DNA of 64,000 nucleotides from Nocardia abscessus (GCF_015477775.1 NZ_JADLQO010000004.1:186001-250000), one strand, 5' to 3'; shown: positions 1 to 8,094, counted from the first letter of the stretch. Numbers and translations are program-made. The notes: generated by a model not told the origin, from the sequence alone.

Positions 1-157
1 ACGCCATAGCCGGGCTCATCTCGCTGATTCCCTCCTCGGGGCTCCACAGCTTCGCGCCGAACCATGAGTCGGCATGGTCGGGAGCCACCAGGACATAACT
101 GCCGAGTGTGTGCCCGACTCCGAGAAACACCAGGAGACGTCCTGCCCACTTGATCAT
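1..157 (-). CDS. DUF6463-like small membrane protein (3' part cut by window edge)
   Basis: Only the first 52 codons lie in the window. The protein begins MIKWAGRLLVFLGVGHTLGS, a hydrophobic helix with a Gly-His pair, then a short loop with a WFGAKLW motif. This resembles the small four-helix DUF6463 membrane proteins of actinobacteria, whose function is unknown. The ATG is preceded by GGAGGG at good spacing. The gene is divergent from a TetR regulator, and the symmetrical operator between them suggests repression by that regulator. The family call comes from recall of the N-terminal pattern and is moderately sure. Confidence 0.6.
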   Translation of the reverse strand, partial: MIKWAGRLLVFLGVGHTLGSYVLVAPDHADSWFGAKLWSPEEGISEMSPAMA

Positions 158-175
158 TGGAATCCACCCTCCGTT

Positions 176-209
176 ACGGAACTGACAGTTCCGATACTGT
201 CAGTTCCGT
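176..209. promoter_or_regulatory. Perfect inverted repeat, probable TetR operator (double site)
   Basis: Arms 176-189 and 196-209 are perfect 14-bp inverted repeats around a 6-bp spacer. The left part also forms its own odd palindrome, GGAACTG-A-CAGTTCC (178-192). Two overlapping operator boxes therefore seem to lie in the 63-bp gap between the divergent DUF6463-like gene and the TetR gene, a typical arrangement for autoregulation plus control of the neighbour. Confidence 0.8.
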
Positions 210-220
210 ATACTAGGAGC

Positions 221-817
221 GTGCCGAAACCGAAACAAGGGCAAGGACGTCCGCGCAACAGTGAGGTCGATCTCGCTATCGTCCGCGCCACGCGAGAACT
301 CCTGGCCGAGCGCGGCTACGCCGGCCTGACGGTCGACGCCGTCGCGGCGCAGGCCGGAATCGGCAAGGCCGCGATCTACCGGCGCTACGCGACGAAGCAA
401 GAGATGATCTTCGCGGCCACCGTGCACGACATGCGGGAACAGCCACCTCCGGACGCCGGGACCCTGCGTGCGGACCTGGCCGCCCTCACCCGGACCATCG
501 CCGCCCAACTCGGCCGTGCGCCGACCGACGTGCTCGCCGGTCTGCTGGCCGACATCTACGCCGATCCCGCGCTGAGCGCCCGCTTCACCGAGACCTTCCT
601 CGAACGGGAACGACAGGCCGTGATCGAAGTGCTCGACCGCGCGGTCGGCCGCGGCGAACTGGCCGCGCCACCCGACCCGGCCACGGTGCACGCCCTGCTG
701 CTCGGCCCGATCTTCGCCTGGCTGCTGATCCTGGACGGCGATCGCGACAAGATTCCGGAACTCACCCGCACGGTCGCCGAATCGGCAGCCACCGCACTGC
801 TGTCCCCTACCGACTGA
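221..817 (+). CDS. TetR/AcrR family transcriptional regulator
   Basis: This is a 198-residue DNA-binding repressor. An N-terminal helix-turn-helix (about residues 20-65) contains the family pattern ERGYAGLTVDAVAAQAGIGK followed by AIYRRYATKQE. The C-terminal ligand-binding half (residues 70-198) is all-helical, and its ligand cannot be deduced. The GTG start at 221 follows TAGGAG closely. Upstream codons in the same frame would run through the operator and into the divergent gene, so the longer reading is rejected. It probably represses itself and the DUF6463-like gene through the 176-209 operator. Confidence 0.9.
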   Translation: MPKPKQGQGRPRNSEVDLAIVRATRELLAERGYAGLTVDAVAAQAGIGKAAIYRRYATKQEMIFAATVHDMREQPPPDAGTLRADLAALTRTIAAQLGRAPTDVLAGLLADIYADPALSARFTETFLERERQAVIEVLDRAVGRGELAAPPDPATVHALLLGPIFAWLLILDGDRDKIPELTRTVAESAATALLSPTD

Positions 818-872
818 CCGCGATGTGCGTCCGCGAATCCGCTCGACCACGCAGCGGCGCGGGTAGACGCAT

Positions 873-1673
873 TCAGCGCGGCGCCGGTTCGAAGATGTCG
901 GTGAGCGGTGCGCCGGCGCCGGGAACGGCGCCTTCTTCGGCAAACCATTCCCAGCGCAGAACCCGGCCGAGCACGGGACCGGGTAGGCGGAGCAGGACAC
1001 CGGCGATGGTGGCGAACCGGCTGGAGCCCTCGATGATCGAGCGGTGCGCGGTCAAGGCGGCTCTGCGCCGCGCCGCGTGTGCGCCGACATCGATGCGGTG
1101 CGTGATCTCCGAGCGCGGACTGAAGAGCGAGGCGAGGATCGCTGGGTCGTAGCGGAACGGGATCGGCAACCGCCCGAGGAAGCGGGCCAGGCGTGCGCAG
1201 CCCTCGCGCGGCAGGGTGGCGTCGAGCACGCGGGAGACACCGGCGAGTTCGGCCGCGCGCTTGCCCACCTCGTGCACGCGGATGTGGTCGCGGTGCCCGT
1301 ACCCGCCGTTGCGGTCGTAGCTGAGCAGGATGTCCGCGTTCTCGTCGCGCAGGATCGCGGCCAACCGCTCGGCCGCCTCCTCGGAATCCGCACGGACGAA
1401 CCGCGTCCGGTCCGGCGGGTCCGCGTACAGTACGGCGCCGTGTCCGCTGTCGGCGTAGCCGAGATGCGCCACCCGGTGCACGCCGAGCGCGGCGGCGCTG
1501 GCCGCCAACTCGCGCAGCCGCAGCGCTTCGCGCCCGGCCAGATCGGCCATGTGACCGTCGGTGGCCACCACGATGACGGTTCGGTGCCCGGCGGCCGACA
1601 GCTCGGCCAGCGTGCCACCGGTCAGCAGTGTCTCGTCGTCCGGGTGCGCGTGGAATGCCACAACGGTCGCCAT
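873..1673 (-). CDS. PIG-L family deacetylase (LmbE/GlcNAc-PI de-N-acetylase type)
   Basis: This 266-residue protein is predicted to be a zinc-dependent N-deacetylase. The zinc motif AHPDDE sits at residues 9-14, and the second metal/catalytic region reads GYGHRDHIRVH near residue 130. The family includes mycothiol enzymes MshB and Mca and sugar-lipid deacetylases. This copy lacks the context of mycothiol genes, so the substrate is not assigned. It is convergent with the TetR gene. The next gene on the same strand begins 22 bp upstream of its start, so they may be cotranscribed. Confidence 0.88.
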   Translation of the reverse strand: MATVVAFHAHPDDETLLTGGTLAELSAAGHRTVIVVATDGHMADLAGREALRLRELAASAAALGVHRVAHLGYADSGHGAVLYADPPDRTRFVRADSEEAAERLAAILRDENADILLSYDRNGGYGHRDHIRVHEVGKRAAELAGVSRVLDATLPREGCARLARFLGRLPIPFRYDPAILASLFSPRSEITHRIDVGAHAARRRAALTAHRSIIEGSSRFATIAGVLLRLPGPVLGRVLRWEWFAEEGAVPGAGAPLTDIFEPAPR

Positions 1674-1695
1674 CGCCCCAGAGTGCCAGAAACTC

Positions 1696-2091
1696 TCAGC
1701 GCAGGTCCCTGGCCAGGCGGGTCGCGCCGACGAGCATGTAGCCGCCGGTCAGAGCGACCAACGCGACGGCGGTCGGCCGCGGCACGTCACCGCGCAGCAC
1801 GCGCACCCCGCCGTGGGTCGTGTCGAGGATGTCCACCAGCAACGCGAGGCGCTGCCAGCGGGGCAGTTCTTCGACGGGCGCGGTGAGATATCCGAGACCG
1901 AGCGCGATCGCCCGCGCACCGAAGATGCGGGTCATGTAGTCGAGCTCGGGCGTGGGACGCACGCCGAGCGCCTTGGTCAACATCGCCGGGGCCACGAGGG
2001 CGGCCGACCCCAGCGCGACCCGGCCGAGCGCCAGACCGCGCAGCGCGCCGGCCAGTGGAGAGCGGGACTGCCGCATGCTGTTGGTCACCAT
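1696..2091 (-). CDS. Small membrane protein (DUF4267-like)
   Basis: This 131-residue protein has about four hydrophobic helices (ALGRVALGSAALVAP, ARAIALGLGYLTAP, LALLVDILD, and a C-terminal TAVALVALTGGYMLVG). The pattern resembles small actinobacterial DUF4267-type membrane proteins, and no enzymatic function can be given. The start at 2091 is chosen because a 33-codon longer reading would pass through a perfect 20-bp palindrome that looks regulatory. It lies directly upstream of, and codirectional with, the PIG-L deacetylase. Confidence 0.6.
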   Translation of the reverse strand: MVTNSMRQSRSPLAGALRGLALGRVALGSAALVAPAMLTKALGVRPTPELDYMTRIFGARAIALGLGYLTAPVEELPRWQRLALLVDILDTTHGGVRVLRGDVPRPTAVALVALTGGYMLVGATRLARDLR

Positions 2092-2112
2092 GCCCCGAGC
2101 CTGACCGACAAA

Positions 2113-2155
2113 CGCCGTCAGGTCGATTACCTGCGAGGTAATCGACCTGACGGCG
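2113..2155. promoter_or_regulatory. Perfect 20-bp inverted repeat, candidate operator
   Basis: Arms 2113-2132 and 2136-2155 are exact inverted repeats with a 3-nt centre. The core is GATTACCT-GCG-AGGTAATC. It sits 22 bp upstream of the start of the small membrane protein at 1696-2091 and is not followed by a T run, so an operator is more likely than a terminator. The cognate regulator is unknown. Confidence 0.65.
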
Positions 2156-2168
2156 TGGATGGACGGAC

Positions 2169-2249
2169 TCAGAGCAGCGGAATCCACCGGTCGAACAACC
2201 AGAACCCGTGCGGGCTCGGCTGCGGATCCTGGTGGTGCTGCTCGGGCAC
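2169..2249 (-). CDS. Possible 26-residue peptide ending FWLFDRWIPLL
   Basis: A short reading frame from GTG 2249 encodes a His/Gln/Pro-rich N-terminus followed by an aromatic C-terminus, FWLFDRWIPLL. Its codon bias fits the genome better than the other frames here. The reading frame continues upstream without an ATG, and a well-spaced ATG at 2281 with a GGAGA Shine-Dalgarno lies in another frame. The gene may therefore be misframed or decayed. Low confidence. Confidence 0.25.
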   Translation of the reverse strand: MPEQHHQDPQPSPHGFWLFDRWIPLL

Positions 2250-2444
2250 CGGGCCCCGCCCGTGGACTTCAACACCTTCATCCCTGTCTCCTTCGTCTGG
2301 CCCGTCAGGCCGCGGGCCGAACGTCGACCGCGAGAACGATCCTCGGTCGGCGCTCTCGAGGCACCCCGAGACTCCGCTGGGAGAACCCTGACAACCGGCC
2401 TACGCTGAGGTCTTCCGCCAGCCACCACCAGGAGAGGGCCATCC

Positions 2445-3422
2445 GTGAAACTTCTCGTCACCGGCGGCGCCGGCTACATCGGCAGCGTCGTCGCGCATCA
2501 GCTCGTCGACGCGGGCCATGAGGTGGAGATTCTCGACGACCTGTCCACCGGATTCGCGTCGAACCTCCCGCGACGGGCGGTCTTCCATCAGCTCTCCATC
2601 CACCGGGTCGCCGACGTGCTCACCCCGGCGTCCGGCTTCGACGGCGTGCTGCATTTCGCCGCCAAGATCGAAGTCGCCGAATCGGTCGCCGACCCCGAAA
2701 AGTACTGGTGGAACAACATCGAAGGCTCGCTCGCTTTGCTGCGCGCCGTCCGGGCCGCCGGGGCGCCGCGCCTGATCTTCTCCAGCACCGGTTCGATGTA
2801 CACCGGCGACGGAAGCACCCCTTTCGACGAGAACGCCGAAGTGCGTCCGGCGAACCCGTACGCGGCGACCAAGGCGACCGTGGACATGATGATCGCGGGC
2901 GAGTGCGGGGCGAGCGACCTCGGCGCCGCGTCGCTGCGCTACTTCAACGCCTCCGGAGCCGTCGTCGCGGACGGGGTGCGGCTGGGCGAGCGGCACCACC
3001 CGGAGTCGCACCTCATCCCGATCCTGCTGCAAGCCGCGGCGGGACAGCGTGATTCCTTCACGCTCTACGGCACCGACTATCCGACGCCGGACGGCACCTG
3101 TGTTCGCGACTACGTGCACGTGGCCGACCTGGCCGCCGCCCACCTGCTTGCGCTGGAGACCATCCGGCCCGGCGAATACGAGGTGTACAACCTCGGCAAC
3201 GGCGGCGGCTACTCCAACCGGCAGGTGCTCGACACCGTTCGCGAAGTCACCGGACGCGACTTCCCCGTGCACTACGGCCCGCGCAGGCCGGGCGATCCGG
3301 CCGTCTGCGTGGCCGCGAGCGGCAAGGCGGGTGCCCGGCTGGGCTGGAAGCCGCAGCGCCCGGACCTGGCCGACATCGTGGCCGACGCATGGGATTTCCA
3401 CCGGTCGGTGTACGACGACTGA
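2445..3422 (+). CDS. galE: UDP-glucose 4-epimerase
   Basis: This 325-residue extended SDR enzyme interconverts UDP-glucose and UDP-galactose, feeding the galactan and arabinogalactan precursors of the cell wall. The NAD-binding motif GGAGYIGS is at residues 7-14. The catalytic region has FSSTGSMY and the active tyrosine in NPYAATK, and the C-terminal part has the usual RRPGDPA nucleotide-sugar motif. Length matches GalE (about 325-340). The GTG start has GGAGAGG about 8 nt upstream. It appears monocistronic and is followed by a hairpin. Confidence 0.93.
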   Translation: MKLLVTGGAGYIGSVVAHQLVDAGHEVEILDDLSTGFASNLPRRAVFHQLSIHRVADVLTPASGFDGVLHFAAKIEVAESVADPEKYWWNNIEGSLALLRAVRAAGAPRLIFSSTGSMYTGDGSTPFDENAEVRPANPYAATKATVDMMIAGECGASDLGAASLRYFNASGAVVADGVRLGERHHPESHLIPILLQAAAGQRDSFTLYGTDYPTPDGTCVRDYVHVADLAAAHLLALETIRPGEYEVYNLGNGGGYSNRQVLDTVREVTGRDFPVHYGPRRPGDPAVCVAASGKAGARLGWKPQRPDLADIVADAWDFHRSVYDD

Positions 3423-3444
3423 TCGACCGGGCGGCCGCCCCGTG

Positions 3445-3480
3445 GGTTCCCTGGCGATCCTGGTTCGCTCGCCGGGAACC
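3445..3480 (+). terminator. Hairpin downstream of galE
   Basis: The arms GGTTCCC-T-GGCGA and TCGCC-GGGAACC pair over 12 bp with one bulged base, 22 bp after the galE stop. There is no strong T tract, as is common for actinobacterial terminators. Confidence 0.5.
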
Positions 3481-3489
3481 ACGATGCGC

Positions 3490-3570
3490 TCAGAGAATGA
3501 GCAGAATCAGTGCTTTCTGCAGGGTGTCCACGATGCGGCCGATGGTGATGGCGATTTCGACGGTGCCCAT
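3490..3570 (-). CDS. Very small hydrophobic peptide (26 aa)
   Basis: ATG at 3570 follows AAAGGGG at ideal spacing (7 nt) and opens a 26-codon frame with a single amphipathic or hydrophobic helix: MGTVEIAITIGRIVDTLQKA then LILLIL. It faces galE and has no recognisable family. Short helical peptides of this kind occur as membrane peptides and as porin subunits in mycolata, but that comparison is speculative. The start and ribosome site are the main support. Confidence 0.45.
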   Translation of the reverse strand: MGTVEIAITIGRIVDTLQKALILLIL

Positions 3571-3860
3571 GACAGGCCCCTTTCCTCGGGCATGGTGAAT
3601 CCTCGACCCCTCAATTCAAGCGCGGACTAACGGGATTCGGAAGCTCGGGCCGGTATCGCCGGGTTCCGCCCGACCGCCCTCGCCGTACGACCGGCCCGCC
3701 GGAGCATGATTCGTGCACCGGAGTCACGGTGGAAGGTTGTCGAGAAGGGTTGATCCGCGAGGCCCGCCTCTTCGAATCATCTGTGTCGCGGCACCGGTCG
3801 CGGCCGTGAACGCGGATTACCGCACCGAGCAGACAATTCCAACCATCGTCAGGAGCATCT
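3571..3860. other. Intergenic region with no clear gene
   Basis: This stretch of about 290 bp separates the small peptide gene (leftward) from the gene at 3861 (rightward). It should hold two divergent promoters. No credible reading frame or strong repeat was seen. Confidence 0.5.
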
Positions 3861-4451
3861 GTGTCGTCGCACCCGTTGGCCCCAGGAGACCAGCACGACT
3901 GTTTTCGGGATGCGGTGAGCACGGTCGGACAAGCCACGGCGATACTCGGCAGGCTTCGTCTGGTCCCCGCCGATCACGCGGCGGTGCGCGCGGGGATCGC
4001 GATACTCGCCGATCGAAGCGACGACATGGTGAGTGCGGCACCGGCGGACCGCCGCCACCTCGGCCGGTCCCTGCACAGTGTCCTCCTACACCTGCGGACG
4101 ACGGCCGAGCGCGCGGACCGGCACGGCGTGACGTCGCTGACGAACGAACTCGCGGAAGTCGTCGGCATCATCGAGGAATGCGGTGGGCACACCGCCCGAC
4201 TGATCGCGGCGCCGTTCGACCCCACCTGGGCCGCGTGGTATCGCGCCGAGATCCTCCGGCTGGCCGACGACGCCGACGACGCTTTCCGCCGGCTGTTCGC
4301 GCGGTGGTACTTCGACACCGACGACCTCTCGGCGGTGGCCGGGATGCGGGACGTCAGCGACGAACTGGAGAACGTGGTGCGAGCCTTCGAGGAGGTCGCC
4401 GACGCCGTGCTCGCGACCGTCGCGGACCAGCCGAGCGAGCTACCCCGATGA
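3861..4451 (+). CDS. Hypothetical all-helical protein (weakly PhoU/DUF47-like)
   Basis: This 196-residue soluble protein has four or five predicted long helices rich in Ala, Arg, Asp and Glu. It contains ILRLADDADDAFRRLF and a C-terminal ELENVVRAFEEVADAV segment. The repeated acidic helix pattern resembles PhoU/DUF47 bundles, but the similarity is weak and no function is claimed. GTG at 3861 follows AGGAG with 5 nt spacing. It is convergent with the photolyase gene, 16 bp apart. Confidence 0.65.
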   Translation: MSSHPLAPGDQHDCFRDAVSTVGQATAILGRLRLVPADHAAVRAGIAILADRSDDMVSAAPADRRHLGRSLHSVLLHLRTTAERADRHGVTSLTNELAEVVGIIEECGGHTARLIAAPFDPTWAAWYRAEILRLADDADDAFRRLFARWYFDTDDLSAVAGMRDVSDELENVVRAFEEVADAVLATVADQPSELPR

Positions 4452-4467
4452 ATCCGCTTCCAAGAAG

Positions 4468-5793
4468 CTACATTCCGACGAAATCGATGATCGGCCCCGG
4501 ATAGTCCGCCGGATCGACGCCCGCACGCCACGGCCGATGAATGCGCGTACCGGGCAGGTGCGCCAGTTCGGGCACCCAGCGCCGTACGTACGCGCCGTCC
4601 GGGTCGTAGCGTTCGGCTTGACGCAGCGGATTGAGCACCCGGTTCGGCCTGGTGTCGGTGCCGGTGCCCGCCACCCACTGCCAGTTGAGCTGGTTGTTCG
4701 CCAAGTCGCCGTCCACCAGCCAGCGCAGGAAGTGCTCCGCCCCGACTCGCCAGTCGACGCGCAGCGACTTGGTCAGGAAGCTGCCGGTGATCAGCCGCGC
4801 CCTGTTGTGCATCCAGCCCTCCGCACGCAGCTGCCGCATCCCGGCGTCCACGATCGGATGCCCGGTGCGCCCTTCACGCCAGGCGTCGACGGCCTGCGGG
4901 TCGTCGCGCCAGCGAATCGCGCGCTCGTGGTAGTCCGACCAGGCCGCGGACGGGCGGGCGGCCAGCAGCTGGTGGTGGAAGTCCCGCCAGGCCAGCTGCC
5001 GGGCGAACGCGTGTCCGCCCTCGGTGGACATGTCCACCCGATGCGCCAGCTCCAGCGGGGACACGCAGCCGAAATGCAGGTACGGCGACAGCCTCGAGGT
5101 GGCATCGGCGGCAAGATCGTCATTGTCGCGCGCGTAGTTCTCGACCGGTCCGGACAGCCAGTCGCGCACGATCTTCCGTCCTGTGGTCTCGCCGCCGACG
5201 GCCAGCTGCGGCGAGCCCGGGCCCGCGCACAGTTCACCCGCGTCCGGCAGCGGCAAACTCGACACCCGGGGCACCGTGAGGTCGCGCGGCTTGCCGAGCG
5301 GCTTGCGCTGCGGCGCCTCGCACCAGCGCCGGAAGTACGGGCTGAAGATCGCGAAGTGGTCGCGTCCGGTGGCGGGCAGCAGCGACGCCGGATCGGCGGC
5401 GGTGATGGTGGCGGGATGTGTGTGCAGCAGACAGCCGCGGCGCGCGAGACGCTCGCGCAGAGCACGTTCCCGATGGCGGCTGTAGCCGCTGACGTCCGCG
5501 GCCACGTGCACACTCTCGGCGTGGACCTGCGCGACCACGCGGTCGACCTCCGTGGCCACATCGCCGCGGCGCAGGACCAGACTGCCGCCGATGGCGCGCA
5601 ATTCGTCGTCCAGCTCGGCGAGCGCCGCGGACAGGAATCGGGCGCGGTTCGGCGCGGCGAAGCGGCCCGAGAGGATGGCGTCGTCGAGGACGAACAGCGG
5701 CACCACCGCCGCACCTTCCCGGTGTGCCGCGGTCAGCACCGGGTTGTCCCACACCCTCAGGTCGCGGGTGAACAAAGCGATCGTGACGGTCAT
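4468..5793 (-). CDS. phr: Deoxyribodipyrimidine photolyase
   Basis: This 441-residue FAD enzyme repairs UV-induced cyclobutane pyrimidine dimers using blue light. The N-terminal photolyase alpha/beta domain starts MTVTIALFTRDLRVWDNPVL. The FAD/DNA-binding C-terminal half carries TGHPIVDAGMRQL, EGWMHNRARL and NNQLNWQWVAGTGTD, the classic class I signature. The start is set at 5793, where these family residues begin; the upstream in-frame extension is non-conserved. It lies downstream of the lipocalin gene on the same strand (163-bp gap) and may share its promoter with operator A. Confidence 0.96.
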   Translation of the reverse strand: MTVTIALFTRDLRVWDNPVLTAAHREGAAVVPLFVLDDAILSGRFAAPNRARFLSAALAELDDELRAIGGSLVLRRGDVATEVDRVVAQVHAESVHVAADVSGYSRHRERALRERLARRGCLLHTHPATITAADPASLLPATGRDHFAIFSPYFRRWCEAPQRKPLGKPRDLTVPRVSSLPLPDAGELCAGPGSPQLAVGGETTGRKIVRDWLSGPVENYARDNDDLAADATSRLSPYLHFGCVSPLELAHRVDMSTEGGHAFARQLAWRDFHHQLLAARPSAAWSDYHERAIRWRDDPQAVDAWREGRTGHPIVDAGMRQLRAEGWMHNRARLITGSFLTKSLRVDWRVGAEHFLRWLVDGDLANNQLNWQWVAGTGTDTRPNRVLNPLRQAERYDPDGAYVRRWVPELAHLPGTRIHRPWRAGVDPADYPGPIIDFVGM

Positions 5794-5956
5794 CGGACGC
5801 GCTCCCCCTGTGCGACAGAGCTGTTCATCGGCGAACCTCCCCCTCGCGCTGAGCCGCAGCGGGTGCTCGGCGCCCATGAGGGCCGCGCCGGGGCGGCATC
5901 GGGCGGCTCAGCCATACCGCCGACGACGCGACCCTCACGAGCGCCGAGCATGCCGA

Positions 5957-6580
5957 TCACCCCGCGCAGAGCGGGACGATGCGCGAGTCACCGCCCGTCG
6001 TCGGGGAGGTCAGATACAGGCACGCGTTCTGACCGGCCGCGGTGATCGCCGCACGCACCTGCTGCCAGGCGCCCGCGTCCAGCGCCGCGGCGCGGGCCAG
6101 GACGAACCCGGATATCCGGCTCGGGTCGGTGACCAGCGCCCACGAGTAGTCCGGGCCGAGCGCGGTGACGATGTAGTTCGTCTCCCCCTCCAAGCGGTCC
6201 TGGGTCGGCACGCCGGGGAAGCTGACGTGCAACTGCGCCTTGGTCTCCTGGTCGGTGACCGTCGCCGTGCCGTTGATCTCGTTACGCGTGTTCGCCCACG
6301 TGGTGCAGGTGTTGCGCACCGCGATATCGCCCTGCGGATCGAGCGAGTAGTTCGCCTGCGTGTCACGCGCACAGGCCAGGTTGAAGTACTGCGGCACGGC
6401 GGCGAGCTGACGCCACGTGCCCAGATACCGGTCCAGGTCGAGGCTCGGCACCGGCGCAGGCCCGGCGACCGGGCTGGGCGCCGCGGTGGCGCCGCCTGCC
6501 GCGAGCACCGACGCGGCCAGCGCCGACACCGTCCCGGCGAGCAGGCGAGTAGACGTACGCAGCAGGTTGCGACGGTTCAC
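5957..6580 (-). CDS. Exported lipocalin family protein (Blc-like)
   Basis: This 207-residue protein has an N-terminal export signal (MNRRNLLRTSTRLLAG, then an Ala-rich core up to about residue 34). The lipocalin signature YLGTWRQLAAVPQYF starts the mature barrel, with the conserved Gly-x-Trp. Cys pairs could form disulfides outside the membrane. Blc-like lipocalins bind fatty acids or lysolipids and often accompany photolyase and MerR regulators in light- or stress-responsive clusters. The GTG start has GAGGAG 6 nt before it. Operator A is 44-68 bp upstream. Confidence 0.9.
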   Translation of the reverse strand: MNRRNLLRTSTRLLAGTVSALAASVLAAGGATAAPSPVAGPAPVPSLDLDRYLGTWRQLAAVPQYFNLACARDTQANYSLDPQGDIAVRNTCTTWANTRNEINGTATVTDQETKAQLHVSFPGVPTQDRLEGETNYIVTALGPDYSWALVTDPSRISGFVLARAAALDAGAWQQVRAAITAAGQNACLYLTSPTTGGDSRIVPLCAG

Positions 6581-6623
6581 GCTAACTCCTCGATAATCGG
6601 CGACGTCCACCACGGTAGCACAA

Positions 6624-6648
6624 TAACGATGCATAATTGATGCAACCG
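6624..6648. promoter_or_regulatory. Operator A of a shared 25-bp motif (candidate MerR site)
   Basis: The 25-bp site starts TAACGATGCATAA and has the form CGATGC-N9-GCAaCc, an imperfect version of the palindrome CGATGC-N9-GCATCG found at two other places nearby (8095 and 9657). It lies between the divergent lipocalin gene and the 6667 frame that precedes the MerR gene, so it could control both directions. Confidence 0.75.
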
Positions 6649-6666
6649 AGATTTCAGGAGGGAGCG

Positions 6667-6999
6667 ATGACCCGGGCGCCAGTGCCACGCCTCGCGGGCA
6701 CCGCGGTCTCCTTCCGACGCGCCGCGCCGTCCGGCCGGTGCGGCCGGACGGACGACGACACCGCGCGCCGCGCCGTGGCCCGCATCGCCGGAATGCGCGA
6801 TTTCGCTTCCGGTCCGGCTCTCGTACTCGCCCCGACACAGAACGCCGTATGGCCCGCGAGCGAGGTCGGCACCGGCTCGGATCGCGGCGATGCCGTGGCG
6901 CTCGGGCGGGCGTCGCGCGGACAACCGCAGTGCGCCGAGACCATCCCGGCAGCGGTGAACCGGGGCCTGCGGCGTTCCGCCCACACCGGGCGGGGGTGA
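6667..6999 (+). CDS. Hypothetical protein upstream of MerR regulator
   Basis: ATG at 6667 follows a very strong AGGAGGGAG ribosome site and opens a 110-codon frame that ends just upstream of the MerR gene. The product is Arg/Ala-rich with no recognised domain. Position and ribosome site support translation; composition does not distinguish it clearly from a chance frame. If real, it is the first gene of the MerR transcript, or a leader frame, starting under operator A. Confidence 0.4.
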   Translation: MTRAPVPRLAGTAVSFRRAAPSGRCGRTDDDTARRAVARIAGMRDFASGPALVLAPTQNAVWPASEVGTGSDRGDAVALGRASRGQPQCAETIPAAVNRGLRRSAHTGRG

Positions 7000-7087
7000 C
7001 GCCATGCCGGAACCGCGCGGACCGACCACACCGCGCAACCACACGGGCGGGGCGGATCCCGCCGGCGGGGGCGGGCAGAATAGGGCG

Positions 7088-7933
7088 ATGCCCGCCGGTT
7101 CCGTCCCCGTGTCCGACGCGGCCGGATACACGGTGCGCGCGGTCGCCGAACGTCTCGGTATCCCGACCGCGACACTGCGCAGCTGGAACCGTCGTTACGA
7201 CATCGGGCCGCCGCAACACCGCCCGGGCAAGCACCGCCTGTACACCGAGGCCGACATCGCCATGCTCGAGCGGATGCTCACCCTGATCCGCGCGGGCGCG
7301 AGCCCGGCAGGGGCGGCGGCGACGGTGCGCGGGCCCGCGCCCACGCTCGGCCGGCGCGAATCACTGCTGGCCGCGGCCTTCGCGCTGGACACCGGGTCGG
7401 TGTCCAGCCAGCTCGACGCGCACGTCCGCGCCTTCGGCGTGGTCGACACGTGGAACCTGCTGTGCCGCCCCGCCTTCGCCGACATCATCGATCGGCAGCT
7501 CGGCGGCGAGGGATGCGTCGACGTCGAGCACTTGCTGTCCTGGTGCGTCATCTCGGTGCTGCACCGGACGTACCCGCCGCCGATGGCCGACGGCCCGACA
7601 CCCGTGGTGCTCGCCTGCACCAGCGGCGAGACGCATTCACTGCCGCTCGAGGTGCTGCGCGCGGCCCTCGCCGAACGCGGCACCGGCGCGCGGATGCTCG
7701 GCGCCGACGTCCCCGCCGCGGCCCTCGCCGACACCCTCGCCCGGTTCGACCGCCCCGCCGCCGTGCTGCTGTGGTCGCAACAGGAGTCCACCGCGTTGAC
7801 CTCCGCGGTGCGCGCGTGTCTCGGCGCGGGCGCCCGGGTTCTGGTCGGCGGCCCGGGATGGGAGGCGGTCTTCCTCCCCGACGGCGTGGAGCGCGTCGAC
7901 AGCTTGGTCGACGCCGCCGACCGGCTCGCCTGA
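7088..7933 (+). CDS. MerR family regulator with cobalamin-binding (CarH/LitR-like) domain
   Basis: This 281-residue regulator has an N-terminal MerR winged helix (YTVRAVAERLGIPTATLRSW to about residue 80) and a C-terminal B12-binding-like region. The helical cap has the conserved pair DVEHLL, which supplies the upper histidine in CarH. The Rossmann part has SGETHSLPLEVL, matching the ExH cobalt-ligating motif. The cap tryptophan that CarH carries ten residues before EH is Gln here. CarH/LitR proteins repress in the dark and release DNA when adenosylcobalamin is photolysed. Neighbouring photolyase, lipocalin and epimerase genes fit such a regulon. An alternative ATG exists at 7004. Confidence 0.88.
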   Translation: MPAGSVPVSDAAGYTVRAVAERLGIPTATLRSWNRRYDIGPPQHRPGKHRLYTEADIAMLERMLTLIRAGASPAGAAATVRGPAPTLGRRESLLAAAFALDTGSVSSQLDAHVRAFGVVDTWNLLCRPAFADIIDRQLGGEGCVDVEHLLSWCVISVLHRTYPPPMADGPTPVVLACTSGETHSLPLEVLRAALAERGTGARMLGADVPAAALADTLARFDRPAAVLLWSQQESTALTSAVRACLGAGARVLVGGPGWEAVFLPDGVERVDSLVDAADRLA

Positions 7934-8094
7934 ACTCTTCCGCTCCCGCGGCGCATAACGCCGTCGACCGCCTCCGCACCCGACGCTGTGCGAATCCTTC
8001 CTCGCCGCGCCCGTCCTCGGCCGCCTGACGCGGGGTTATCGCGAGGAAGGCAACCACACTGGCGATGTCCCGAACCGGTCCGCGGCTCGACGTT

